Shown: positions 1 to 8,487, counted from the first letter of the stretch. The stretch: DNA of 64,000 nt from Ancylobacter lacus (GCF_018390635.1 NZ_JAHBGE010000044.1:124001-188000), one strand, 5' to 3'. A program made the numbers and translations. The notes: a model not told the origin generated them from the sequence alone.

Positions 1-16
1 GGCCGAGGCGCCGGCC

Positions 17-577
17 GTGCCGGCCTCGCCCGGGCAGCCCGGCGCGCGACCGGCCGCCGCTCCGCCCTTGACCACCTCCCGGCCGGAGCTTCTGCCGGAC
101 GGCAGCGACCTGCGCTTCCGCGAGCTGGTGCGCGATCTCGTCGATTTCTCCGCCCGGCTTCAGGAAATCCGCGAGGGCATCGCCCGGGCCATGGGCGTCA
201 CCCCGCCGCAGTACAACATCCTGATGACGCTCTCGCAGCTCGGGGCCGACGTCACCGTGGCCGACGTCACCGTGGGCGACCTCGCCGAGCGGCTGCGCGT
301 GAGCGTGCCCTTCGTCGTCACCGAGACCCGGCGGCTGGTGGCGCTGGGCCTGCTGGAGAAGCGCCCCGACAAGGTCGACCGCCGCCGGGTGATGCTGCTG
401 CTGACCGCGCGGGCACGGGCGCTGCTGCACGACATCGCGCCGCTGCAGGTGAGCGTCAACGACGTGCTGTTCAGCTCGCTGGGCCCGCACGACCTCGGCG
501 AACTGACGCGGCTGACGCGCGGCCTGCTCGCCTCCTGCGCCGGGGCGCTGGCGAAAACCCGGCTGCCGCCGTCGTGA
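17..577 (+). CDS. MarR-family transcriptional regulator
   Basis: Winged helix-turn-helix regulator of the MarR family, normally a dimer that releases DNA on binding a small, often aromatic, ligand. The core (about residues 35-175) has the usual helix pattern: a dimerisation helix rich in Leu/Val, a recognition region around LAERLRVSVPFVVTETRRL, and the beta-wing with the conserved DKVDRRRVML stretch. The frame stays open to the left window edge and the listed start is a GTG, so the true start may lie outside the window. It ends 15 bp before the convergent stop of the flavin monooxygenase gene and is the obvious candidate to regulate that gene through the palindrome at 2079-2093. Family assignment is firm; the ligand is unknown. 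Confidence 0.85.
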   Translation: MPASPGQPGARPAAAPPLTTSRPELLPDGSDLRFRELVRDLVDFSARLQEIREGIARAMGVTPPQYNILMTLSQLGADVTVADVTVGDLAERLRVSVPFVVTETRRLVALGLLEKRPDKVDRRRVMLLLTARARALLHDIAPLQVSVNDVLFSSLGPHDLGELTRLTRGLLASCAGALAKTRLPPS

Positions 578-592
578 GCGGATCGGTCAGCC

Positions 593-2038
593 TCACCCCG
601 CCGCCGGCGCCAGCGCCGCGTCGAGCAGCCGCCGCGCCCCGGCCCAGTCGAAGGTGCGGAACATGTGGGCGTGGTTCACATAGGACGCGCCGCCGTAGAA
701 CATCTCGTACTGCAGGTGCCGCGAGGCGTATTCCGAGCCGAGCGCGTCCCAGGCGAGCTTGAACAGCCGCACCCGCTCCACCGGCTCGGCGACCGAGGAG
801 ATTTGTGTCGCCTCGACCAGCGCGCGGGTGTGCGGGCTGGTGAGGTCGCGCTCGGAGGAGGGCAGCATGATCACCCCGCCCCCGGCGAGATCGCGCACCG
901 CCAGCACGAACTGGGGGTAGAGCTCCTGGGTCAGGGTCTGCGCGGCGTAGAGCAGGTGGGCCGACGGCACGAAATAGTCGCCGACGTGGCGGCCCTCCGC
1001 CTCCATGCCCGCCACCATGCCCTCGACCAGCGAAGCCTGCGCCGCCAGCCGGCCCAGCACGCCGCGGATCTGGGGAATGTCGAGGGAGCCGTTGATCTCG
1101 GCGATGCGGCGGGCGAGGCCGGCGAGAAAGCGCATCTTCACCATCAGCCGGATCTGCGACTGGTAGTTCTGCATCACATGGGCAGGGGTGCCGTGCCACT
1201 GCGCCGCCGCGGCCTCGATGCTGCCGCAGACGAAGACCCGGCTCCACGGCACGCGGACCTCGTCGAAGAAGACGACCGCGTCGTTTTCGTCGAAGCGGCT
1301 GGCGAGCGGCTGGTCGAACGCCGAGGCGGCGTGCTGTTCATAGGAGCGGCGCGACAGCAGCGAGACGCCGGGGTGGTTCACCGGCACGGCGAAGCTCAGC
1401 GCATAGCGCTCCTCGCCGGGCCGCAGCGGCTGGATGGTACCGACGAAAATCTCGTCCGCCATCACCGCGCTGGTGCCCAGCATCTTGGCGCCGCTCACCA
1501 CGATGCCGTCGGCGTCCTGCGACACCAGATGCGCCACCACGTCCCGCGCCTGTTCGGAGGCGCCCTTCGCCTTGTTGGCCTGCGGGTTCTGGATGACATA
1601 GGTGACGAACAGGTCGTTCGCGCGCACATGCTCGAAATAGGCGGCGAAGGCGTCGGCCCGGGCGGCATCGAAGCCGCGCAGCACCGGCAGCCCGATCATG
1701 ATGCCGCTCAGCGTGGTGGCGAGGTGATCCGGCGAGCGGCCGAGAAAGCCGAGATGGAGCGCCGACCATTCGGCAATGGCGTGGCGGCGCGCCACGAGTT
1801 CGGCATGCGAGCGCGGCAGCGACCAGGCGAGATGCACGCGGGCATCCCCGACCGGGAAGGTCACGCGCCCGGTATTGGCCGGGTCGGCCTGATGGTCGTA
1901 GAGCCGGGCGAAGGAGGCGACCGCGTTGCGGAACGCCGGGTGGGTCGTCACGTCCTCGACCGGTTCGCCGTCCAGCAGCACCCGCCGGCCGTCCCGCAGG
2001 CTCCGCACATAGCTCGCGCCGTCCCGCATCCGCATCAT
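593..2038 (-). CDS. HpaB-type flavin-dependent monooxygenase (4-hydroxyphenylacetate 3-hydroxylase family)
   Basis: A 481-residue protein of the two-component, reduced-flavin-dependent aromatic hydroxylase family (HpaB/PvcC/TftD relatives). The N-terminal part (YVRSLRDGRRVLLDGEPVEDVTTHPAF) and a C-terminal HpaB domain with DLAGGGVIMLPSS are recognisable, and length fits the family. The start is the ATG at 2038, chosen because GGAGG sits a few bases upstream; the open frame extends further but that part does not resemble the family. Such enzymes need a separate flavin reductase, and none is encoded nearby. It is divergent from the PuuE-like deacetylase gene and convergent with the MarR gene. 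The substrate cannot be read from the sequence; phenolic or heterocyclic compounds are the family norm. Confidence 0.85.
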   Translation of the reverse strand: MMRMRDGASYVRSLRDGRRVLLDGEPVEDVTTHPAFRNAVASFARLYDHQADPANTGRVTFPVGDARVHLAWSLPRSHAELVARRHAIAEWSALHLGFLGRSPDHLATTLSGIMIGLPVLRGFDAARADAFAAYFEHVRANDLFVTYVIQNPQANKAKGASEQARDVVAHLVSQDADGIVVSGAKMLGTSAVMADEIFVGTIQPLRPGEERYALSFAVPVNHPGVSLLSRRSYEQHAASAFDQPLASRFDENDAVVFFDEVRVPWSRVFVCGSIEAAAAQWHGTPAHVMQNYQSQIRLMVKMRFLAGLARRIAEINGSLDIPQIRGVLGRLAAQASLVEGMVAGMEAEGRHVGDYFVPSAHLLYAAQTLTQELYPQFVLAVRDLAGGGVIMLPSSERDLTSPHTRALVEATQISSVAEPVERVRLFKLAWDALGSEYASRHLQYEMFYGGASYVNHAHMFRTFDWAGARRLLDAALAPAAG

Positions 2039-2078
2039 CGTGCCTCCGCCCGAAACCATCTCGTGGCTAACACGCCGA

Positions 2079-2093
2079 TTGCATGTTATGCAA
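2079..2093. promoter_or_regulatory. Palindromic operator candidate in a divergent promoter region
   Basis: A perfect inverted repeat, TTGCAT-GTT-ATGCAA, lies between the monooxygenase gene (start 2038, minus) and the deacetylase gene (start 2151, plus). A further TTGCAT half-site follows at 2099-2104. Size and symmetry suit a MarR-type dimer. Assignment to the MarR protein at the window start is inference from proximity. Confidence 0.5.
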
Positions 2094-2150
2094 CTGGCTT
2101 GCATGAATGGGGATGGGCGCCGCTCGGGGCGCCCGGCGAGAGGATGCTGC

Positions 2151-3047
2151 ATGTCGCCACGCGATTTCCGGGGGTACGGCGCGTTTCCCCCGCACGCCAA
2201 CTGGCCGGACGGGGCGCGGATCGCGCTCAACATCAACGTGAATTTCGAAGGCGGCGGCGAGCGCTCGATTCTGGCCGGCGACGGCGAATCCGAGAGCGTG
2301 CTCAACGATATCGGCCAGCCGGCGCTGGCCGGGCTGCGCAGCCCGCTGGTGGAGAGCGTGTTCGAATACGGCTCGCGCGTCGGCGGCTGGCGGCTGCTGC
2401 GGCTGTTCCGCGAGCGGGGCATCAAGGTCAGCCTGCTGGCGGTGGCCGCCGCCGCCGAGGCCAATCCCGACCTTGCCCGCGCCTTCGTCGCGGAGGGCCA
2501 TGAGCTGGTCTCCCACGGCTATCGCTGGCTCGACTATCAGGTGATGCCGGAAGCCGAGGAGCGGGCGCATGTCCGGCTCGCCCTCGACACGCTGGAGCGG
2601 GTCACCGGCGTGCGCCCCATCGGCTGGATGACCGGCCGGCCGAGCGCCCAGACCCGCCGTCTGCTGGTGGAGCACGGCGGCATCGCCTATGACCGCGACG
2701 CATTGAACGACGAGCTGCCCTATTGGGTCGAGGTGGCGGGCCGCCCGCATCTGGTGGTGCCCTATTCCTTCGAGACCAACGACAACCGCTTCAACGAGAA
2801 CAGCGGCTTTTCCTCCGGCGACGATTTCGCCCGCTACATGTGCGACTGCTTCGACGTGATGTATGCCGAGGGCGCCGTCTCGCCCCGGCTGATGTCGCTG
2901 GCGCTGCACGACCGGCTGATCGGCCGGCCGGGCCGCATCACCGGGCTGATGCGCTTTCTCGACCATGTCGCGCGCTTTCCCGATGTGTGGATCTGCACCG
3001 GCGCCGAGGTCGCCGCCCACTGGCGCCGGGAGCACCCCGCGCCATGA
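2151..3047 (+). CDS. PuuE-type polysaccharide deacetylase-fold hydrolase
   Basis: A 298-residue member of the polysaccharide deacetylase (NodB/CE4) superfamily, closest in motif pattern to cofactor-independent allantoinase PuuE. The N-terminal strand reads LNINVNFEGGGE, with Glu where classical CE4 enzymes carry the metal-binding Asp; the metal-His region reads SHGYRWLDY, followed by GWMTGRPS, and a late LHDRLIGRPGRI segment. Start ATG 2151 is preceded by GAGAGGA and skips an in-frame extension with no family resemblance. The stop overlaps the ATG of the next gene (ATGA), so the two are translationally coupled. Substrate unknown: cyclic ureides or N-acyl compounds are possible. No other ureide-pathway gene is present. 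Confidence 0.75.
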   Translation: MSPRDFRGYGAFPPHANWPDGARIALNINVNFEGGGERSILAGDGESESVLNDIGQPALAGLRSPLVESVFEYGSRVGGWRLLRLFRERGIKVSLLAVAAAAEANPDLARAFVAEGHELVSHGYRWLDYQVMPEAEERAHVRLALDTLERVTGVRPIGWMTGRPSAQTRRLLVEHGGIAYDRDALNDELPYWVEVAGRPHLVVPYSFETNDNRFNENSGFSSGDDFARYMCDCFDVMYAEGAVSPRLMSLALHDRLIGRPGRITGLMRFLDHVARFPDVWICTGAEVAAHWRREHPAP

Positions 3048-3955
3048 GCCCCCCGATCAGCCGCATCCATCTCACCGGCGCCAATGGCTTCATCGGCCGG
3101 GCCGTCCTCGCCGGGCTGCGCGCGGCGGGCCACGAGGTGTCGGGCAGCGATCTCGCCGCCGACCCGGACGCGGTGCCGCTCGACCTGCGCGACCGCGCCG
3201 CCGTGGTGGCGCTGCTGGCGGCGCAGCGGCCGGAACTGGTGGTGCATGGCGGCGCCATTTCCGGCGCCATGCTGGCGACCGATGATCCCGCGCGGATGTT
3301 CGACGTCAATGTCGCGGGCACGCTCAATGTGGCGGAGGCCATGCGGCGGGCCGGGGTGTCGCGGCTGGTGTTTCTGTCCTCAAACGCGGTCTATGCCCCC
3401 GCGCCGACCCGCGACCCCGTGGGCGAGGACGCCCCGCTCGGCGCCGCCGACGCCTATGGCGCCAGCAAGCTCGCCGCCGAGAGCGTGCTGCGCGCCTATG
3501 CCGAAAGCCACGGCATCGCCACGCTGGCGCTGCGGATTTCCTCGGTGTTCGGCCCCGGCCGGGTGACGCCCTATCTCGTCTCGCAGACGCTGGAGGCGGC
3601 GCGCCGCGGCGTGCCCATCGAGGTCACCGACGCCCGCTCCAACATGCGCCAGTTCGTCCATGTGCAGGACGTCGTCCGCGCGGTCGTGCGGGCGGTCGAC
3701 GCGGTGCGGCCCGGCTTCACCCCGGTCAACATCACCGGCGGCACCTATCTCTCGGAGGAGGAGGTGGTGCGCCTGCTGCTGGCGCCGGTCGGGGTGCCGC
3801 CGCTGACGGTGATCGCCAGCCGCGGCCGGCACGATGACGGCGCGGTCGGGCCGCTCGACCTGTCCCGCGCCGCGGCGCTGCTCGGCTACCGGCCGCGCGT
3901 CGACCTCGCGTCGGCGCTGGCCGAGCTCGCCTGCCCGCCGGGCCCCCTAACCTGA
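3044..3955 (+). CDS. NAD(P)-dependent epimerase/dehydratase (extended SDR)
   Basis: A 303-residue extended short-chain dehydrogenase with the N-terminal Rossmann motif TGANGFIGRAVLAGL, the SSNAVYAP strand carrying the catalytic Ser/Thr region, and the active-site pair YGASK. These proteins act on nucleotide sugars or on related hydroxy-acids and lactones. It starts in the stop codon of the deacetylase gene (4-base overlap), so both belong to one operon. The family match is clear; the substrate is not. An N-terminal dehydrogenase role in catabolism of the product of the neighbouring monooxygenase/deacetylase is a guess from context only. Confidence 0.8.
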   Translation: MSPPISRIHLTGANGFIGRAVLAGLRAAGHEVSGSDLAADPDAVPLDLRDRAAVVALLAAQRPELVVHGGAISGAMLATDDPARMFDVNVAGTLNVAEAMRRAGVSRLVFLSSNAVYAPAPTRDPVGEDAPLGAADAYGASKLAAESVLRAYAESHGIATLALRISSVFGPGRVTPYLVSQTLEAARRGVPIEVTDARSNMRQFVHVQDVVRAVVRAVDAVRPGFTPVNITGGTYLSEEEVVRLLLAPVGVPPLTVIASRGRHDDGAVGPLDLSRAAALLGYRPRVDLASALAELACPPGPLT

Positions 3956-4133
3956 GGGGCCGCTCCATCTCGTGGCGCCGTCCCGGCCGCCCGTCCCCGC
4001 CGGGCCGGGTTGAAAGGGCGGCGCCCGCCCGGCACAGTCGGCGGCGGCCCGTCGGCCGCAGGCGCCCGATGTCGTCCGGTCCCGTCCGTCCGCGCCACCC
4101 GCGCGTGTCTTTGCCGAACCCAGGAGAAAAGCC

Positions 4134-5306
4134 GTGCCCCTCGTCGACGAGATCGTGGAACGCCAGCGCGAGATGACCGAATGGCGGCGTGCGCTGCATG
4201 CCATGCCGGAAACCGCCTTCGAGGAGCACCGCACCGCCGCCTTCATCGCGGAGAAGCTGGAGAGCTTCGGCATTCCCCATGTCACCGGCCTCGCCGGCAC
4301 CGGCATCGTCGCCACGCTGCACGGCCGGGGCGAGGGCCCGGCGATCGGGCTGCGGGCCGACATGGACGCGCTGGACATCGAGGAAACCACCAATCTGCCG
4401 TACCGCTCCACGGTGCCGGGCAAGATGCACGCCTGCGGCCATGACGGGCACATGGTCATGCTGCTCGGCGCCGCCCGCCACCTCGCCCGGACCCGCAACT
4501 TCGCCGGCACGGTGCATTTCATCTTCCAGCCGGCGGAGGAGATGGCCGGCGGCGGCAAGGTGATGGTGGAACAGGGGCTGTTCGAGCGCTTTCCGATGCA
4601 GCAGGTGTTCGGCCTGCACAACTGGCCGGGCCAGCGCTTCGGCAGCTTCTCCGGCAAGCCGGGGCCGATGCTGGCGGCGTCCGACGTGTTCGAGATCACC
4701 CTTACCGGCCGCGGCGCCCATGGCGCCATGCCGCATCTCGGCATCGACCCCATCCTCGTCGCGGCGGAACTGGTGTCGGCGCTGCAGTCCATCGCCAGCC
4801 GAACGGTCGATCCGCAGGATTCGGCGGTGGTGAGCGTCACCCAGATCCATGCCGGCGACGCCTGGAACATCATTCCCGGCGAGGCGGTGCTGCGCGGCAC
4901 GGTGCGCTGCTTCCGCCCCGAGGTGCGGGCGCTGGTGGAGGCGCGGCTTCGCGCGATCACCCAGGGCATCTGCCTCGCCCACGGCGCGGAAGGCCGGGTC
5001 TGGTACGATTACCGCTACCCCCCCACGGTCAACAGCGCGGAGGAGACCGCGCTGGCGCTGGCGGCGGCCGGCGAGGTGGCGGATGGCGACGTCATCCCTG
5101 ACCCCGCCTCCTCCATGGCATCGGAAGACTTCGCCTACATGCTGGAGGCGCGGCCCGGCGCCTATCTCTGGCTGGGCAGCGGCGAGGGCATCGGCCTCCA
5201 CAATGCCGGCTACGATTTCAACGACGCGCTCCTGCCGGTCGGTGCCTCCTACTGGGTACGGCTGACCGAGAGCCTGCTGCGGGCGGAGAGCCTGCACAAG
5301 GCCTGA
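4134..5306 (+). CDS. M20D-family amidohydrolase (aminoacylase/hippurate hydrolase-like)
   Basis: A 390-residue cytoplasmic metallopeptidase-fold amidohydrolase. The metal-binding motifs are present: GLRADMDALDI and HACGHDGHMVML near residues 70-110, the FIFQPAEE stretch with the catalytic Glu pair, and a C-terminal SEDFAYML with a late HNAGYDFND. Length matches M20D proteins that hydrolyse N-acyl amino acids or amides. The start is GTG 4134 behind a good AGGAG at 4122-4126. It lies 178 bp downstream of the epimerase gene, in the same direction, and may belong to the same pathway. The acyl donor is unknown. Confidence 0.85.
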   Translation: MPLVDEIVERQREMTEWRRALHAMPETAFEEHRTAAFIAEKLESFGIPHVTGLAGTGIVATLHGRGEGPAIGLRADMDALDIEETTNLPYRSTVPGKMHACGHDGHMVMLLGAARHLARTRNFAGTVHFIFQPAEEMAGGGKVMVEQGLFERFPMQQVFGLHNWPGQRFGSFSGKPGPMLAASDVFEITLTGRGAHGAMPHLGIDPILVAAELVSALQSIASRTVDPQDSAVVSVTQIHAGDAWNIIPGEAVLRGTVRCFRPEVRALVEARLRAITQGICLAHGAEGRVWYDYRYPPTVNSAEETALALAAAGEVADGDVIPDPASSMASEDFAYMLEARPGAYLWLGSGEGIGLHNAGYDFNDALLPVGASYWVRLTESLLRAESLHKA

Positions 5307-5400
5307 CGGCGCCGCGCCCGCGCGGCGGTTCACCAGGCGGCTTCATGAGCGAACAGGACGCATCCGTGACGCACGCGCACAAGTCCTGATGCGGCGCCGT

Positions 5401-6552
5401 TCAGTGAAAAATGGCCTGATCCCGACCGGCCCTCTTCGCTTCGTAGAGAGCAAGATCACACCGGCGCACAATGGCCTGGAGGTCTTTCTCCATATGAGGA
5501 GCGGAAACCGTACCGCCGATGCTTACCGTACATGAGAACTGCGGATGATCCGCCAGACGGACGGTGGTCACGGCACCCCGAAGTCTCTCGGCGGCTGTTT
5601 GGGCCTCGGCCGGGCCGCCGGACAACAGCACGGCGAATTCCTCGCCTCCCACCCGGCCGAGCAGGGAGTTCGCGTCGAGGTTTGCGGCGATGGCAGCCGT
5701 GACGCCGCGCAACACTTCGTCGCCGGCCTGATGACCATAGGTGTCGTTCACCGCTTTGAAGTGGTCGAGGTCGAGGAACAGCATCGAGATGGGCTGCTCC
5801 GACAGCACGGTTTGACCGAGCCGGTCGCGGGCGGCGTCGAAGAACGCGCGGTGATTGAGAAGGCCGGTGAGGGAGTCCGTCATCGCGTCCCGGCGAAGCC
5901 GATCGTCGTCATCTTCCTTCAGCATCAGCAGGAACCCGACGCCGCCTCCGACGCAGTACATGTAGGAGACGACCAGCGCCGACATTTGTATCGCGGTCTT
6001 GTTGTCGACCGACATGCCGGCGAGCAGCCCTCCATAGCCACGTATAAGGCTGAACAGACCTACCGCCAGATACATCGCAACGATAAGCCAGACTAGGCGA
6101 CTGCGCCCGCCGGCGCTCATCAGCGCGACGGCACCGGACGTGAACAACAGGCCAATCGTCGTGCTGGAAATCCCCACGAAATCGGCTCCTGTCCGAGCGA
6201 CGAAGATGAAAAGCAGGGAACCGGCCACGGCAATGGCACCGGGTATGATCAGCATCAGCCATCCGGGTCGACGCAGGCGAGCGACGGTTGCGACCTCAAG
6301 CGCGAGGCCGGCGAAGGCCATGATGTTGGACATATAGGGCGACAGCCAGAGCGGCGTCTCTCCGCGGAAGCTGATCAGTAAGCATGCCGCGCCGTGCAGG
6401 CTGCGCGCCATCACAAAAAAGCGGATCGCCGCAGCTTTCCCGGCCTCCTCGCGATAGCTCAGCAGAAGAAGGCAGACCGCGACATCTGCCAAGAACATCA
6501 AGCGGAAGAGCGTGCGGATGTCGAGGGATGTAACGAACTCCGTTGGATCCAT
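5401..6552 (-). CDS. Membrane-anchored diguanylate cyclase (GGDEF)
   Basis: A 383-residue protein predicted to make cyclic di-GMP at the inner membrane. The first ~200 residues hold about six hydrophobic segments forming a sensor-like membrane domain; a GGDEF domain follows (DSLTGLLNHRAFFD entry motif, FLDLDHFKAVND, then GGEEF at 302-306). The signature GGEEF is intact, so catalysis is expected. The inhibitory I-site RxxD that normally sits just before it is not present (DxxS at that place), so product inhibition is probably lost. The start at ATG 6552 is chosen because the hydrophobic region begins directly after it; the ribosome site is weak. It is a single-gene unit with no linked partner. 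Confidence 0.85.
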   Translation of the reverse strand: MDPTEFVTSLDIRTLFRLMFLADVAVCLLLLSYREEAGKAAAIRFFVMARSLHGAACLLISFRGETPLWLSPYMSNIMAFAGLALEVATVARLRRPGWLMLIIPGAIAVAGSLLFIFVARTGADFVGISSTTIGLLFTSGAVALMSAGGRSRLVWLIVAMYLAVGLFSLIRGYGGLLAGMSVDNKTAIQMSALVVSYMYCVGGGVGFLLMLKEDDDDRLRRDAMTDSLTGLLNHRAFFDAARDRLGQTVLSEQPISMLFLDLDHFKAVNDTYGHQAGDEVLRGVTAAIAANLDANSLLGRVGGEEFAVLLSGGPAEAQTAAERLRGAVTTVRLADHPQFSCTVSIGGTVSAPHMEKDLQAIVRRCDLALYEAKRAGRDQAIFH

Positions 6553-6666
6553 GGGAAAATCTTTATGAAGCCAATAAAGACGCGCTAGAGGCGGGCGGCA
6601 TATCCGAGGCTGCCAGCGGCACAGCCGATCGCCCGCGTCTCCACGCACTGCAAAGGAGGGACGATC

Positions 6667-6765
6667 ATGATCATCAAAGCCGAACCCGACGCCCTGGCGC
6701 AACCCAAGGCGCGCAGCGCACTCCGCACCGTCAGCTCGACGGGCCTAACGTTATCATTTCCTTAA
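6667..6765 (+). CDS. Possible small protein (32 aa), unrecognised
   Basis: A short open frame preceded by an unusually good ribosome site, AAAGGAGGG at 6651-6660, and ending just before the 3' end of the convergent tRNA-Phe gene. The peptide begins MIIKAEPDALAQ and has no signal peptide or membrane segment. I do not recognise it. The Shine-Dalgarno match is the only support, and chance is a real possibility. Confidence 0.25.
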   Translation: MIIKAEPDALAQPKARSALRTVSSTGLTLSFP

Positions 6766-6769
6766 AAAA

Positions 6770-6845
6770 TGGTGCCCAGGGACGGAGTCGAACCGCCGAC
6801 ACTGCGATTTTCAGTCGCATGCTCTACCAACTGAGCTACCTGGGC
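6770..6845 (-). tRNA. tRNA-Phe (GAA)
   Basis: A full 76-nt cloverleaf on the minus strand. The acceptor stem is GCCCAGG/CCTGGGC with discriminator A and encoded CCA; the anticodon loop reads CTGAAAAT with anticodon GAA; the T arm carries GGTTCGACTCC. A run of T follows the CCA directly and may end transcription. It closes the conserved yacG-side end of the housekeeping block. Confidence 0.97.
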
Positions 6846-6880
6846 GCTGCGGCCGGGTCATGACCGGCTGAGCGGGGCGG

Positions 6881-6909
6881 GTTATAGTGGCTCGGCTTCC
6901 GGCTGTCCA
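6881..6909 (-). promoter_or_regulatory. Probable tRNA-Phe promoter
   Basis: Read on the minus strand, TGGACA (6909-6904) and TATAAC (6886-6881) are separated by 17 bp, about 35 bp upstream of the mature tRNA 5' end. This is a good sigma-70-type match and would let the tRNA be transcribed independently of yacG. Confidence 0.5.
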
Positions 6910-7005
6910 TATGCCTGCCTGTGGAAATCATCGGCTGTCCCGCGCCGAAGCGGAGGGAGGGCCGGGCCATCCGGCTCGGGCGCGTTCGTATCCGGTCGGA
7001 CCCGC

Positions 7006-7230
7006 TCAGCCCTCGCGGGGCGGGCGCGGCGCCAGCGGGGCGTCGCCGTCCTCGTCGTCCTCCTCGCTCGCGGGAATCGCGTAGGAGCCGGAGAGCCAGC
7101 GGTGCAGGTCGATGTCGGCGCAGCGGCTGGAGCAGAACGGGCGATAGGCCGCGCTCGCCGGCCGCCCGCAGATCGGGCAGGGCTTTTCCGGCGGCGACGG
7201 CGGGGTGCCGGCCTTGTCTGCCCCGCTCAT
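7006..7230 (-). CDS. yacG: DNA gyrase inhibitor/zinc-binding protein YacG
   Basis: A 74-residue zinc-finger protein of the YacG family, which binds GyrB and inhibits gyrase in Escherichia coli. The four zinc-ligand cysteines are seen in CPICGRP...CSSRC near residues 18-40, followed by the family's [13 protein letters not shown] segment and an acidic tail. The start ATG overlaps the stop codon of maf (ATGA), so the two genes are coupled. Its position after maf and before tRNA-Phe is the usual order in Hyphomicrobiales. Confidence 0.92.
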   Translation of the reverse strand: MSGADKAGTPPSPPEKPCPICGRPASAAYRPFCSSRCADIDLHRWLSGSYAIPASEEDDEDGDAPLAPRPPREG

Positions 7231-7850
7231 GCGCCGGTGCTCCAGCGCGCGTGCAGCGGGTAGCCTTCGCCGACCAGCAGCGCCGCGGTCTCGGCCAGCG
7301 GCAGCCCGACGACATTGGAATAGGAACCCACCAGCTTCACCGCGAACAGGCCGGCGATGCCCTGTATGGCGTAGCCGCCCGCCTTGCCGCGCCATTCGCC
7401 GGAATCGAGATAGGCGCCGATCTCCTCCCGTCCCAGCCGCTTGAAGCGCACCCGGCTTTCGACGATCCGGGTGCGCACCGCGCCCTTCGGGGTCACCAGC
7501 GCGATCCCGGTGTGGACCCGGTGGGCCCGGCCGGACAGAAGGCGCAGGCAATCCTCCGCCTCGTCGGAAAGCTCCGGCTTGGGCAGGATGCGCCGGCCCA
7601 CCGAAACCACGGTGTCGGCGGCGAGCAGATAGGCGCCGGCATGGGTGCCGGCCTTGTCGGCGCGGGCGCGGGCGGTCACGGCCTTGGCCTCGGCGAGGCG
7701 CAGGGCGAGCCGCCTCGGCAGTTCGCCGCGCTCGGGCGTCTCGTCGATGTCCGCCGGCAGCAGCGCGTCGGGTTCGAGACCGATCTGCGCCAGCAATGCC
7801 AGCCGGCGCGGCGATCCCGACGCCAGCACCAGAGTGGGATGGCCGTTCAC
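7227..7850 (-). CDS. maf: Maf-family nucleoside triphosphate pyrophosphatase
   Basis: A 207-residue Maf protein, a house-cleaning pyrophosphatase acting on dTTP/UTP or modified nucleotides. The N-terminal phosphate-binding signature [16 protein letters not shown] is intact, with the ADIDETP motif and the later [18 protein letters not shown] catalytic segment. Start is GTG 7850 with GAGGAGA upstream. In related genomes infA directly precedes maf; here only about 160 bp of non-coding DNA separates maf from the phosphatase gene. Confidence 0.93.
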   Translation of the reverse strand: MNGHPTLVLASGSPRRLALLAQIGLEPDALLPADIDETPERGELPRRLALRLAEAKAVTARARADKAGTHAGAYLLAADTVVSVGRRILPKPELSDEAEDCLRLLSGRAHRVHTGIALVTPKGAVRTRIVESRVRFKRLGREEIGAYLDSGEWRGKAGGYAIQGIAGLFAVKLVGSYSNVVGLPLAETAALLVGEGYPLHARWSTGA

Positions 7851-7962
7851 GTGCTGAAATCTCCTCGTGGCGCCGCCGGGGGCGGGCAGGGCAGGGCGCG
7901 CACGCTACTTGAAACCGCCGGCGCTGTGAACGGGCGGCGGGTCCGTTCGCGGCGGGCGAAGG

Positions 7963-7994
7963 GCGCCCGGCGGGCGGATGCGCCCGCCCGGCGC
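7963..7994 (-). terminator. Strong GC hairpin downstream of the phosphatase gene
   Basis: Positions 7963-7976 pair with 7981-7994 (one mismatch, GATG loop), 20 bp after the phosphatase stop on the minus strand. It has no T-run, so it is either a Rho-assisted or stability hairpin. It sits exactly where infA is expected in relatives and may separate the phosphatase transcript from maf-yacG. Confidence 0.4.
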
Positions 7995-8013
7995 GCTGCG
8001 CGCGGAAGCGCTC

Positions 8014-8487
8014 TCAACTGCGGAAACGGGCGCGGATGCGCGTTTCCAGCTCGTCACGCACCGCGCGGTAGGCGTCCATCCGTTGCTCGCGATTGCCGGA
8101 GGCGAGCGTGGGGTCGGCGGTCGGCCAGTATTCGACCCCGATGGCGTTGGCCCGGGTCAGTTCCAGCGCGCGGTGATGGGCGTCGGGCGAGAGGGTGATG
8201 ACGAGGTCGAAGCCGAGGCCCTCGTCCTCCTCCAGCTCCTCCAGCGTGCGGGGGCGGTGGCGGTGGATGTCGAGCCCGATCTCGTCCAGCGCCGCGGCGA
8301 CGAAGGGGTCGTTCTCGCCCTTCATCACCCCGGCCGAGCCGACATAGAGCGAGCGGCCGAACAGGTGCTTCGCCAGCGCCGCCGCCATGGGCGAGCGCAC
8401 GCAGTTCTGCCCGCACATGAAGAGCACCGATTGCGGCCGCGCGGTGCGCGGCGGCGCGGGTCCCGGGCCGGGCAGCGGGCGTTCCAT
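8014..8487 (-). CDS. Low-molecular-weight protein tyrosine phosphatase-family protein
   Basis: A 157-residue cytoplasmic phosphatase of the LMW-PTP/arsenate-reductase superfamily. The active-site P-loop reads CGQNCVRSPMAA, fitting C-x5-R-S, and a late acidic motif EYWPTADPT supplies the general-acid Asp region (DP). It starts one base after the stop of the UPF0262 gene, with AAGGGGTGAG as ribosome site; a longer in-frame start exists inside the upstream gene but is less likely. Physiological substrate unknown. The gene is a standard member of this housekeeping block. Confidence 0.85.
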   Translation of the reverse strand: MERPLPGPGPAPPRTARPQSVLFMCGQNCVRSPMAAALAKHLFGRSLYVGSAGVMKGENDPFVAAALDEIGLDIHRHRPRTLEELEEDEGLGFDLVITLSPDAHHRALELTRANAIGVEYWPTADPTLASGNREQRMDAYRAVRDELETRIRARFRS

